This document shows, piece by piece, positions 1 through 6,039 of a stretch of 8,949 nt of DNA (position 1 is its first letter; each line of letters opens with the position of its first letter). Below the pieces are notes generated by a model that was not told the origin of the DNA, did not search any database, and was given only the letters and a program-made list of their open reading frames with translations. Location of the stretch: contig JACQUE010000099.1 in assembly GCA_016210425.1 (NCBI GenBank), positions 1 through 8,949 of the forward strand. Reading direction: 5' to 3'. Made by a program: the position numbers and the translations under genes. The DNA is from Chloroflexota bacterium. GTDB lineage: Bacteria > Chloroflexota > Dehalococcoidia > JACQUE01.

Positions 1-97
1 ATGATGGTCTGTACATAACGGAAGCGCGAAGAACTGGCGATGGACGATCTAGGAAGCGCACGGGCTTAGCGGGCTTGAGAGGCTGGTTGCGTGGCCG
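1..97 (+). other. Leader upstream of the kinase gene; possible tail of a truncated gene
   Basis: There is no complete gene here. The frame beginning at base 3 is open for 34 codons from the left edge to a TGA at 105-107, so the C-terminus of an upstream gene could overlap the kinase start by a few bases. Its translation is Arg/Gly-rich near the end and I do not recognise it. The frame beginning at base 2 closes with TAG at 50-52, and the frame at base 1 closes at 16-18. I see no clear promoter. Confidence 0.2.
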
Positions 98-1120
98 ATG
101 CAACTGACCGCGCAGCATCTGCACCGTAGAAAGGGAATCCTTGTGGAAGCGAAGGTTGCGGCCTACCTAAAGAGCAAAATGCCAAAGGCGACGAACATCT
201 CAGTTGCCAACCTACGTCGCGTACCCGGCGGCGCCGCCCAGGAAACGTGGTTCTTTGATGCTCAGTGGCAGGAGGGCGACGAGCAAGTCGTCCGTAAGCT
301 GGTCCTGCGGAGGAGTCAGGAGGGCGGCCCCCTGGCGACAGACCGCGTAACCGAGTTCAAGGTGTTGAAGAGCCTGGAGGCGACGCCGGTGCCGGTCCCA
401 CGAGTCTATTGGGCTGAGGGAGGCTCCGAATGGCTGGAGCGCCCATTTCTCATCATGGATCGGCTGGAAGGAGAGGTCGCCTTCGAGGCTATAGCAGATC
501 CTGAACGAAAGCGCGCCGTTGCCAGAGACTTCGTGAAGGCCCTCGCCAACCTGCATGCCCTGGATTGGCAGAAACTGGGACTTTCTTTCTTGGGGGTCCC
601 TCAGACGGCTGAGGAGTGCGCCGAGCGAGAGGTCGACAGGTGGGCCAGCATCTACTCGAGGGAGGAGTTGGAGCCTCAGCCGCTTTTCGAAGCCGAGCTG
701 CTCTGGCTCAGGAGGAACAAGCCGAAGAGCGTGGAAAGGGTTTCCCTCCTATGGGGCGACGTGGGGCCGGGCAACTTTATCTTTCGTGGGGACAGGGTCA
801 GCGGCCTCATCGACGCTGAGCTGGCGCATCTGGGAGACCCCATGGACGACCTAGGCTTTCTCCTCTGGAGGAGCCGGGCCAGGCAGATGCTGCCGCGGGA
901 GGAGCTCCTGGAGACGTATGAGCGCTTCAGTGGGATTAAGGTGAACGAGGAGAGCGTGCGCTACTATCAGGTGCTGTCCAATCTTAAGACGGCAGTCATG
1001 GTCAACACTGCGACGCGAGGCTATTGCGATGGAAGGAGCAACGCGCCGCACCTGGCGGTTGTTGGACTTTCAATATTTCGTAACAATCTGCAGCAGGCCG
1101 CCCAACTAGCAGGGTTATAG
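98..1120 (+). CDS. APH-fold small-molecule kinase (ACAD10/LvaA-like phosphotransferase)
   Basis: A soluble kinase-fold protein of 340 residues, the usual length for the APH (phosphotransferase enzyme) family. The N-lobe has a Gly-rich nucleotide loop (RVPGG, residues 41-45, followed by QETWFF). The VLRR strand (69-72) and the downstream Glu of TEF (about 85-87) stand for the ATP-anchoring strand and helix C. PVPVPRVYW (97-105) and the hinge-like FLIMDRLEG (117-125) follow. The catalytic loop is WGDVGPGNF (219-227), with D221 as likely catalytic base and N226 as a metal ligand. The DFG-equivalent is IDAELAHLGDP (238-248) with D239. Trp replaces the His of the classical HGD motif; I have seen this in ACAD10/LvaA-like kinases, so it does not suggest inactivity. 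Relatives phosphorylate hydroxylated small molecules, for example 4-hydroxyacyl-CoA (LvaA, ACAD10/11). The genuine substrate is unknown and antibiotic resistance is unlikely. Start: ATG at 98 has no SD sequence. An in-frame GTG at 143 has AAAGGGA six bases upstream and gives an N-terminus that fits the family better, so the mature gene may run 143-1120. Confidence 0.85.
   Translation: MQLTAQHLHRRKGILVEAKVAAYLKSKMPKATNISVANLRRVPGGAAQETWFFDAQWQEGDEQVVRKLVLRRSQEGGPLATDRVTEFKVLKSLEATPVPVPRVYWAEGGSEWLERPFLIMDRLEGEVAFEAIADPERKRAVARDFVKALANLHALDWQKLGLSFLGVPQTAEECAEREVDRWASIYSREELEPQPLFEAELLWLRRNKPKSVERVSLLWGDVGPGNFIFRGDRVSGLIDAELAHLGDPMDDLGFLLWRSRARQMLPREELLETYERFSGIKVNEESVRYYQVLSNLKTAVMVNTATRGYCDGRSNAPHLAVVGLSIFRNNLQQAAQLAGL
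129..136 (+). promoter_or_regulatory. Ribosome binding site supporting a GTG start at 143
   Basis: GAAAGGGA lies six bases before an in-frame GTG (143-145) inside the longest reading frame of the kinase. The ATG at 98 has no purine-rich element at normal spacing; the nearest, GAGAGG at 77-82, is 15 bases away. The site therefore favours a protein 15 residues shorter than the longest ORF. Confidence 0.45.
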
Positions 1121-1140
1121 CCGGATGAGCTGTCTACGAG

Positions 1141-1148
1141 AAGGAGGT
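1141..1148 (+). promoter_or_regulatory. Strong Shine-Dalgarno site for a TTG start
   Basis: AAGGAGGT is a near-perfect anti-SD match four bases upstream of TTG 1153. It is the main reason to accept a TTG start for the small helical protein, because no ATG occurs near the N-terminus of that frame. Confidence 0.8.
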
Positions 1149-1152
1149 AACC

Positions 1153-1683
1153 TTGAGGCCGACTGCTAAAGAGCTGCTGCTGGGCATCAAAGCTGCGCTA
1201 GAAAGCGTTGTTCTCCCGGACCTTAGATCGCCCTGGCCCATCGCTACAACCAATTCTATCTGCACCCTGCTCGCGCATCTGGCTCTTCGTGTGGAGAAAG
1301 AAGGCCACTATCTGGCAGAGGCCAATCAAGACATGCGCCAGACCTTCGCAGCCATTTCTGCAGGCCAGTCGGTGAAGGGGCCGGAGCTTTCCGAGGGCGC
1401 GCGCCAAGCCCTGCGTGCGCTCGAAGCTGCTTCAAAGGATGGCAAGCCACAACCATCCGCCTATCTCTCTGTTGAGGCCTTGACCGCCGAGAGCAACGAG
1501 CTCAGGCGGGCGCTGATTACCTTCATGGAAGCGCTGGAGGCGCTGGATCAGGAAGCAAGCTCGGTGCGCCAGATGAGGGATGAGGCTGTGGCTTGCTCCA
1601 AACGGCTGCTTGAGAGGGAGCTTCGCTTTATACCGCCGTATGGCGTGCCCCCTGCACGTACTCCCGTTGCTTCCAAAGAATGA
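1153..1683 (+). CDS. Small helical protein, DUF6285-like, probable kinase partner
   Basis: A 176-residue soluble protein with a TTG start fixed by the strong SD just upstream. It begins 32 bases after the kinase stop, so the two genes are very probably co-transcribed. The N-terminal 50 residues (RPTAKELL, then a helix ending VVLPDL, then a helical stretch LLAHLALRVEKEG) resemble what I remember of DUF6285, a family of roughly 110 residues that recurs beside APH-type kinases. The small LvaB protein that partners the LvaA kinase in Pseudomonas levulinate catabolism occupies the same position; assigning LvaB to this family is from memory. Residues 80-155 are mostly predicted helix, rich in Ala, Leu and Glu, and the tail (160-176) is Pro-rich. 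There is no signal peptide, membrane segment or recognisable catalytic motif. At 176 residues it is longer than DUF6285, so the C-terminal half may be lineage-specific. A role in stabilising or activating the kinase is inference. Confidence 0.6.
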   Translation: MRPTAKELLLGIKAALESVVLPDLRSPWPIATTNSICTLLAHLALRVEKEGHYLAEANQDMRQTFAAISAGQSVKGPELSEGARQALRALEAASKDGKPQPSAYLSVEALTAESNELRRALITFMEALEALDQEASSVRQMRDEAVACSKRLLERELRFIPPYGVPPARTPVASKE

Positions 1684-1731
1684 GGTAGGTGCTATCGTAG
1701 CCGCCCGAAGGAGAAGGAGACTGCGCAGAAG

Positions 1732-1749
1732 ACCGGCGGAACCGGCGGA
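1732..1749 (+). repeat. Two tandem copies of a 9-base unit
   Basis: ACCGGCGGA occurs twice back to back in the 92-base gap between the small helical protein and the first DUF7064/7065 gene. The gap is generally purine-rich. It holds no hairpin with a T-run and probably represents an untranslated spacer within one transcript. Confidence 0.5.
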
Positions 1750-1775
1750 AGGCGTCGGAGAAAGGGGGAGAGTCG

Positions 1776-2735
1776 ATGGCACAGGGCGAACTGAAGCTGA
1801 CATCACGGGACGAGTTACTTTATCCTCCTACCGACAAGAGCATCTACTCATGGTGTGAGACCAACTACTACGGATTCAACATCCCGGAGCACCGACTGAA
1901 TGGGGAGGTCTACGTCTTGCTCCGCCCGAACCTACGGACGGTCGTCGCCGGCTTCTTCGCCTGGAAAGGATTCAAGAAGACCACACTTGCCGCTGAGTAT
2001 TTTGACTATCAGGCCCACTTGCCCTTTCCCACAACGGACCTAGATGACTACGAGCTGGCCAACGGGCTCAAGGTGAAGATCCTGGCGCCTCTCAAGAAGG
2101 TACGGGTGGACTACGTTGATGAGAACCAGGACACCGAGGTGCATTTCATCTCGACAGGGATCATGCCCCCCCACCGGCCTGGCCCACGTGGCCACTACGA
2201 CCAAGCGGTGAAGGTGGACGGGGAACTCGTCTTGCGCGGCGAGAAATACGTTATCGATGGCCACTTCACTCGCGACCGCTCGTGGGGGTCTCCCCGTCCG
2301 GAGGTCCAACGCAGCGGACCTCCTATGACGTGGCTGGTAGGAGTCTTCGGCGACGACTTCGCCTTCCATACGATGACGTATGATGACCCGGCGATGGGGC
2401 CGGAATGGGCGGGCGCCTACCAGGTAAGCAGCCCACCGGCTAGCGGCTACGTATACAAGGACGGCGTTACGAGGGAGCTGGTCAAGTCGTCGAAGCTCAC
2501 CCTGCGCGGTCCGGATGGACTAGAGCCTCGGGGGGCAATACTGGAGCTTGAGGACGACCGGGGAGACAAATACTCCATCAAAGGAGAAGCAACAGCCGTG
2601 CTACCTTGGCATACCTGGCCAAACATGCTCTGCTTCATGACGCAGATGCGCTGGGAGTGCGGCGGTAGAGTGGGCTGGGGCGATTTCCAGGATATTCACT
2701 CTAACAGCCATGTCGTGCGTTTCATGAAACAGTAG
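1776..2735 (+). CDS. DUF7064/DUF7065-type protein (lipocalin/AttH-like), paralogue 1
   Basis: A 319-residue protein, probably cytoplasmic, as no signal peptide or membrane helix is visible. The ATG is preceded by GGGGGAG (1764-1770) at good spacing. Family landmarks I recognise: WCET near the N-terminus (26-29) followed by aromatic residues; a segment of alternating beta strands; GHYDQ (139-143); and RDRSWG (166-171), the hallmark RD-x-SWG motif of proteins I know as DUF7064/DUF7065. The C-terminal part carries MRW and GDFQDIHS, which close the second barrel-like half. The fold is thought to resemble the two-lobed AttH/CrtC lipocalin-like proteins; that statement and the DUF numbers are from memory. 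Older database entries for such proteins carry unreliable enzyme names. Homologues commonly sit near APH-type kinases and acyl-CoA enzymes, as here. Substrate and reaction are unknown; a ligand-binding or isomerase/hydratase role is speculative. The gene at 4997 is a divergent paralogue sharing the same landmarks in the same order. Confidence 0.7.
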   Translation: MAQGELKLTSRDELLYPPTDKSIYSWCETNYYGFNIPEHRLNGEVYVLLRPNLRTVVAGFFAWKGFKKTTLAAEYFDYQAHLPFPTTDLDDYELANGLKVKILAPLKKVRVDYVDENQDTEVHFISTGIMPPHRPGPRGHYDQAVKVDGELVLRGEKYVIDGHFTRDRSWGSPRPEVQRSGPPMTWLVGVFGDDFAFHTMTYDDPAMGPEWAGAYQVSSPPASGYVYKDGVTRELVKSSKLTLRGPDGLEPRGAILELEDDRGDKYSIKGEATAVLPWHTWPNMLCFMTQMRWECGGRVGWGDFQDIHSNSHVVRFMKQ

Positions 2736-2797
2736 ACCTACTGGGGTCCTGCCTTTGATGCTCTGCGTGAGAACATAAAACTGTAGGGAGGTCAGAG

Positions 2798-4723
2798 ATG
2801 AACATTGCTCGGACGGCACTTAGAGGCTTGCTTTTGGGTGGTCTGGCGTTTGCGCTCGTCGTGCTGGCCGCGTGCGGCAAGGAGCAAAAAGCTGCTCCCA
2901 CTGCCGCACCCGCGGCGACGGCTACGAAGGCAGCGGCAACGTCCCCGACCACGGCACCGGCGCCGACTGCGGCCACGCGGGCTGCTGTGACCAGCCCTGC
3001 GGCCACCGCTTCGCCGGCTGCGACGGTCCAGGCGAAGATTAATTACCTTGCCTCTGCGCAATTCGCCAAACAGCCGGCGAAAGCTCAGGAGCTGCTCAAG
3101 AAGTACCACGGATCTGCTCTGAAGCGTCCCGATCCCTATAATCCCCAGATTGGCGGCACCCTCCGCCTACCGGGCAATATCCCTGCAAATATGAACCACG
3201 TCAAGTCGCTGGAAGCTGGGGTCATCGGGCCGATCGAACACACCAACCCTGGCCTCATAGAGCCCAAGCTCAACTGGGGCGACGACCTCGTTCACGTCGA
3301 GATGCGGGGCGATCTGGCCCTGTCGTGGAGCCAGACGGGAAACGGCCAGGTATGGACCTTCAAGCTACGGGACAACGCCTACTGGGAAGAGAAGGCTCCC
3401 GTGGCACGGCGCCGTGTGATCGCCCAGGATGTGAAGTTTGACCTGGATATCTGGCGCACCGAGTCGCTGCTGGCCCCGGAGTTCTCCGACATCGAGAGCG
3501 TGGAGGCCCCAGACGACACCACCGTCGTTGTGAAGGGGAAGGTCCCCATGCCGGACCTGCCGACCGCCATGTGGGCGGTGAGAATGCGCCTCTTTGCTCC
3601 CGAGTGTTACAAGACCCCCACTTGCATGGAGCAGCAAATCATCGGTTTCGGGCCCTTCAAACTCCTCGAAGCGAAGCAGGATGTCGGCTACACCCTCGTG
3701 CGCAATCCCGACTACTATGGCCGCGACGATGCCGGCAATAAGCTTCCATACATAGATAGGATAGAGCGTGTGAATATCACGGACCCCGCCGCGAACATAG
3801 CCGCTATGCGGACGGGTCAGTTCGATGCCTCTACACGTCCCTACTCCGAGTTCCAGGACCTCCTGAAGACCCGCCAGGACTGGAACATCGTCATGACGGG
3901 CGCCTGCGTGGAGAACTTGACTTGTGCCGAGCAGATTAATTTCAACTACCGGAATCAAGGGCCTTGGCAGGACGTGCGGGTGCGCCGAGCCCTCAATATG
4001 GCCCTAGACCGAGACAAGATCGGCGAGATAGGTTACGGCGGGATATATACTATCCCTTACCCTGTGGCCTACTACGATGCCGGCTATGACTTCTATCTGA
4101 CGACCAAGGACCTCCCGGCCACCATGCAGTACAATCCGACGGAGGCCAAACGCCTTCTGGCCGATGCGGGCTACCCCAACGGCTTCACCCTCAAGGTCCT
4201 GCGCACCCCCTTCACCGGCACAGGCCGCAACCTGGCCGACAGTAACGCCGACCAAGCGCTGGAGGAGATGTGGAAGCAGGTCGGCGTCAAGATTGACTGG
4301 GTTTTCCAGCCAACTCCGTCGCCCGTTGCCAGCTTCCAGCAGGCGAAGTGGGATGAGGCAATCGCCCTCATCTACTGGCCGACTGGGCAGCGCGCTCAAA
4401 TGAAGCCCTACAACGCCTACAACTCCAAAGGGCTGTCCAACTTCCCTGGCATCAAGGACGCTGAGCTGGACAGGCTGACGGAGCAGCTTCGTGCAACGTT
4501 GGATCCGCAGCAGCGGACGCAGTTGAACAAGCAAATTGGCGACCGGTTCCTGGACCAGGCCTGGGCGGTGTTCGGCCCCGACCAGTGGCGCTACCAGGTG
4601 ATGCAGCCGTGGCTGATCAACGCTGCCAATTACGCCGACTCGGAGATCACCCTGTACGGTAGCCGCACCTATGAGCGCGCCTGGCTCGACAAGTCGAAAG
4701 CGCCGGCAGAGCGGTTCAAGTAA
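2798..4723 (+). CDS. ABC transporter substrate-binding lipoprotein, family 5 (peptide/nickel/opine type)
   Basis: The extracytoplasmic solute receptor of a Dpp/Opp-type importer. The 641-residue product starts at an ATG with GGAGGT (2787-2792) upstream. Residues 1-25 form a lipoprotein signal peptide and LAAC (23-26) is the lipobox, so C26 would be lipidated and hold the protein at the membrane surface. Residues 32-78 form a low-complexity Ala/Thr/Pro/Ser tether, followed by a charged helical segment (80-110). The binding domain begins at GGTLRL (119-124). Family signatures are WTFKLRDNAYW (186-196) with AQDVKFDLD (209-217), GFGPFKLLEA (283-292), VRNPDYYG (301-308), and VRVRRALNMALDRDKI (393-408). 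The protein is longer than a typical family-5 receptor because of the linker. Besides C26 it has only four cysteines, arranged as two CX5C pairs (270/276 and 370/376). Ligand cannot be deduced. Co-location with the permeases at 6040 and 7002 and with the kinase cluster suggests a small organic compound rather than nickel. Confidence 0.92.
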   Translation: MNIARTALRGLLLGGLAFALVVLAACGKEQKAAPTAAPAATATKAAATSPTTAPAPTAATRAAVTSPAATASPAATVQAKINYLASAQFAKQPAKAQELLKKYHGSALKRPDPYNPQIGGTLRLPGNIPANMNHVKSLEAGVIGPIEHTNPGLIEPKLNWGDDLVHVEMRGDLALSWSQTGNGQVWTFKLRDNAYWEEKAPVARRRVIAQDVKFDLDIWRTESLLAPEFSDIESVEAPDDTTVVVKGKVPMPDLPTAMWAVRMRLFAPECYKTPTCMEQQIIGFGPFKLLEAKQDVGYTLVRNPDYYGRDDAGNKLPYIDRIERVNITDPAANIAAMRTGQFDASTRPYSEFQDLLKTRQDWNIVMTGACVENLTCAEQINFNYRNQGPWQDVRVRRALNMALDRDKIGEIGYGGIYTIPYPVAYYDAGYDFYLTTKDLPATMQYNPTEAKRLLADAGYPNGFTLKVLRTPFTGTGRNLADSNADQALEEMWKQVGVKIDWVFQPTPSPVASFQQAKWDEAIALIYWPTGQRAQMKPYNAYNSKGLSNFPGIKDAELDRLTEQLRATLDPQQRTQLNKQIGDRFLDQAWAVFGPDQWRYQVMQPWLINAANYADSEITLYGSRTYERAWLDKSKAPAERFK

Positions 4724-4737
4724 GAGTCAGAACGTAA

Positions 4738-4834
4738 CCTGTCATTCTGAGCGCCAGCGAAGAATCCGGCTTGGCCTTGGAGTTGCGATCGTGGTAACAG
4801 AGGCCGGACCCTTCGCTTCGCTCAGGGTGACAGG
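4738..4834. repeat. Long imperfect inverted repeat (REP/MITE-like intergenic element)
   Basis: The left arm (4738-4769, CCTGTCATTCTGAGCG then CAGCGAAGAATCCGG) is the imperfect reverse complement of the right arm (4804-4834, CCGGACCCTTCGCTTCG then CTCAGGGTGACAGG). A central spacer of about 34 bases separates them. Mismatches fall at the TTC/CCC and AAT/GGT positions, with one extra base in the left arm. Read as protein on the - strand, the arms give the HPERSEGS and DSSLALRMT strings familiar as spurious proteins across many environmental bacterial genomes, which marks this as a dispersed non-coding repeat. It sits between the receptor gene and the second DUF7064/7065 gene, where its RNA hairpin might act as a partial terminator or mRNA stabiliser. 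Confidence 0.75.
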
Positions 4835-4880
4835 ATAATCGCTCAGGTGACAGGGGTAATTGCAAAGGTGACAGCGTAAG
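4820..4880 (+). repeat. Three degenerate tandem repeats of 20-21 bases
   Basis: Copies at 4820-4840 (GCTCAGGGTGACAGGATAAT plus C), 4841-4860 (GCTCAGGTGACAGGGGTAAT) and 4861-4880 (TGCAAAGGTGACAGCGTAAG) share a GGTGACAG core. The first copy is the end of the inverted repeat, so the array looks like local expansion of that element's terminal sequence. The rest of the gap (4881-4983) holds only a small CCCGTC/GACGGG palindrome at 4911-4923 and no gene. Confidence 0.65.
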
Positions 4881-4996
4881 TAGGCGACGCATTTTCATCG
4901 TCTGTGGCGCCCCGTCTGACGGGTCATGAGCGATTTCGAGCCAATAGGGGTTCAAATCCATAAACGACAGGTGTAGCTATGATGGGGAGGTAGCAG

Positions 4997-5935
4997 ATGG
5001 AATCGTTGCCGATTACGCCCGAGGATGACGCGCTGCATCCGCCAACGCTGGACGACATGTGGTGGTGCGAGACCCACTGGTTCAACTTCGACCAGCCGGG
5101 GCCGAACCTTTCGACGACGATCTACCCCTTTATCCGGAAGAACATGAACATCGCGTCGGTGGCGGTCTTCCTATGGGACGGAAGCGCCTGCGAGCCGTGG
5201 CACGTGCGGTACGGGAGGGCCTTCTGGCAGGTGCCCATCTCACCATCGACGGACTTCAAGAACTTGCGCCTCGAAGGCCTGGAGTACGACCGCCTCGAGC
5301 CGTTCAAGTCGTATCGCGTGGCCTACAAGGAAGGCGACATAGTCGATATGGAGCTCCATTTCGAGGCCCTTCGCGAGCCCCACCTGGCCCACAAGAGCGA
5401 GCACGGGGGACACCTGGACCAGACCTGCCGCGTGCGAGGCTTCGTCAAGCTGGACAACGAGCGGATCGACATCGATTGTTTCGGCATGCGCGACAAGAGC
5501 TGGGGCCCGCGGACCGATCGGGCGTCTGGCCGGGGCGGAGGCGCTTACACCTTTGGGATTTCAGGTGATGACCAGTTCCTCGTGCTGACTGGGCCGACGG
5601 GAAGGAACGTCGGCCAGTCGCGGGGCGGCGGCTTCTTCTGGCGCGATGGGAAGAAGGCAGACATCTCTCGTGCTGAGCGGAGGGTCATTCGGCGCAGGCG
5701 CGGCTACCCTGAGGATATCGAGCTGCAGTTCGAGGACAGCCTCGGACGGCAGCTACGTGCGACGGGCCGCTGCCTGAACCGCGTGGCTAACCAGGCGCTC
5801 GCAGGGACGTTCGCCTGGTTAAGTATGACGGAGTGGCGCGCGACAGATGGCGCGCTCTTGATCGGCGAAGACCAGGAGGTCTGGACTCCGGATATGCTCC
5901 GCGGCGGGTCCCTCTTGCGGTTGGATACCGACTGA
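4997..5935 (+). CDS. DUF7064/DUF7065-type protein (lipocalin/AttH-like), paralogue 2
   Basis: A 312-residue soluble protein with an ATG start six bases after GGGGAGG (4984-4990). It has the same architecture as the gene at 1776: WCET (23-26) followed by HWFNF, a beta-rich N-terminal half, GGHLDQ (137-142), and RDKSWGPR (165-172) preceded by IDCFGM. The C-terminal segment again has an MTEWR and an IGEDQEVWT stretch, matching MRW and GDFQDIHS of paralogue 1. Paralogue 2 is closer to the family consensus (RD-x-SWGPR intact), whereas paralogue 1 has SWGSPR. Overall identity looks low outside the motifs, so this is an old duplication or two separately acquired members rather than a recent copy. 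It has a Gly-rich loop after the SWG motif (about 178-182) and no secretion signal. Function is unknown; its position between the receptor and the permeases ties it to the transported compound. Confidence 0.72.
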   Translation: MESLPITPEDDALHPPTLDDMWWCETHWFNFDQPGPNLSTTIYPFIRKNMNIASVAVFLWDGSACEPWHVRYGRAFWQVPISPSTDFKNLRLEGLEYDRLEPFKSYRVAYKEGDIVDMELHFEALREPHLAHKSEHGGHLDQTCRVRGFVKLDNERIDIDCFGMRDKSWGPRTDRASGRGGGAYTFGISGDDQFLVLTGPTGRNVGQSRGGGFFWRDGKKADISRAERRVIRRRRGYPEDIELQFEDSLGRQLRATGRCLNRVANQALAGTFAWLSMTEWRATDGALLIGEDQEVWTPDMLRGGSLLRLDTD

Positions 5936-5948
5936 ACCTCAGAACAAC

Positions 5949-5997
5949 GGGGGTTGCAAGGGGGCGCACCCCCTGTCGGGGGTGTTATTCGGCCCCC
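5949..5997 (+). promoter_or_regulatory. Cluster of G5/C5 tracts forming mutually exclusive hairpins
   Basis: Five homopolymer tracts alternate here: G5 at 5949-5953, G5 at 5960-5964, C5 at 5969-5973, G5 at 5978-5982 and C5 at 5993-5997. AGGGGG-CGCA-CCCCCT (5959-5974) is a 6-bp stem. CACCCCC-TGTC-GGGGGTG (5967-5984) is a 7-bp stem using the same C-tract, so only one can form at a time. The second is followed by TTATTC, too weak for a canonical terminator. The location, between the second DUF7064/7065 stop and the permease start, fits an attenuator, a partial terminator or an mRNA processing point. That function is inferred. Confidence 0.5.
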
Positions 5998-6028
5998 GCG
6001 ATCCGTCGATAGCCGAGACCTACTTTGT

Positions 6029-6036
6029 AGGGGGAA
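6029..6036 (+). promoter_or_regulatory. Ribosome binding site for the TTG start of the first permease
   Basis: AGGGGGAA lies three bases upstream of TTG 6040, with the GGGGG core (6030-6034) five bases away. The resulting N-terminus (MQAYIARRLL) is the classic start of DppB-type permeases, a short amphipathic basic segment leading straight into the first membrane helix. This supports the TTG over any later start. Confidence 0.7.
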
Positions 6037-6039
6037 ATC

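Noticed and set aside
98..1120. Aminoglycoside resistance gene
   Set aside because: The fold is APH-like, but the WGD catalytic motif, the VLRR strand and the neighbours point to the ACAD10/LvaA-like metabolic kinases.
1432..1806. Long antisense frame opposite the small helical protein
   Set aside because: It is a shadow of the + strand gene, which has a near-perfect SD and family resemblance. The antisense translation has no plausible start signal and no recognisable motif.
4716..4961. Open frame of 81 codons on the - strand across the intergenic repeat
   Set aside because: Its translation contains the HPERSEGS and DSSLALRMT strings typical of spurious proteins from dispersed inverted repeats, so it is not treated as a gene.
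4896..4977. Possible tRNA, because GGGGTTCAAATCC (4947-4959) looks like a T-arm
   Set aside because: The T-stem pairs poorly and no matching 5' acceptor strand, D-arm or anticodon arm can be found upstream.
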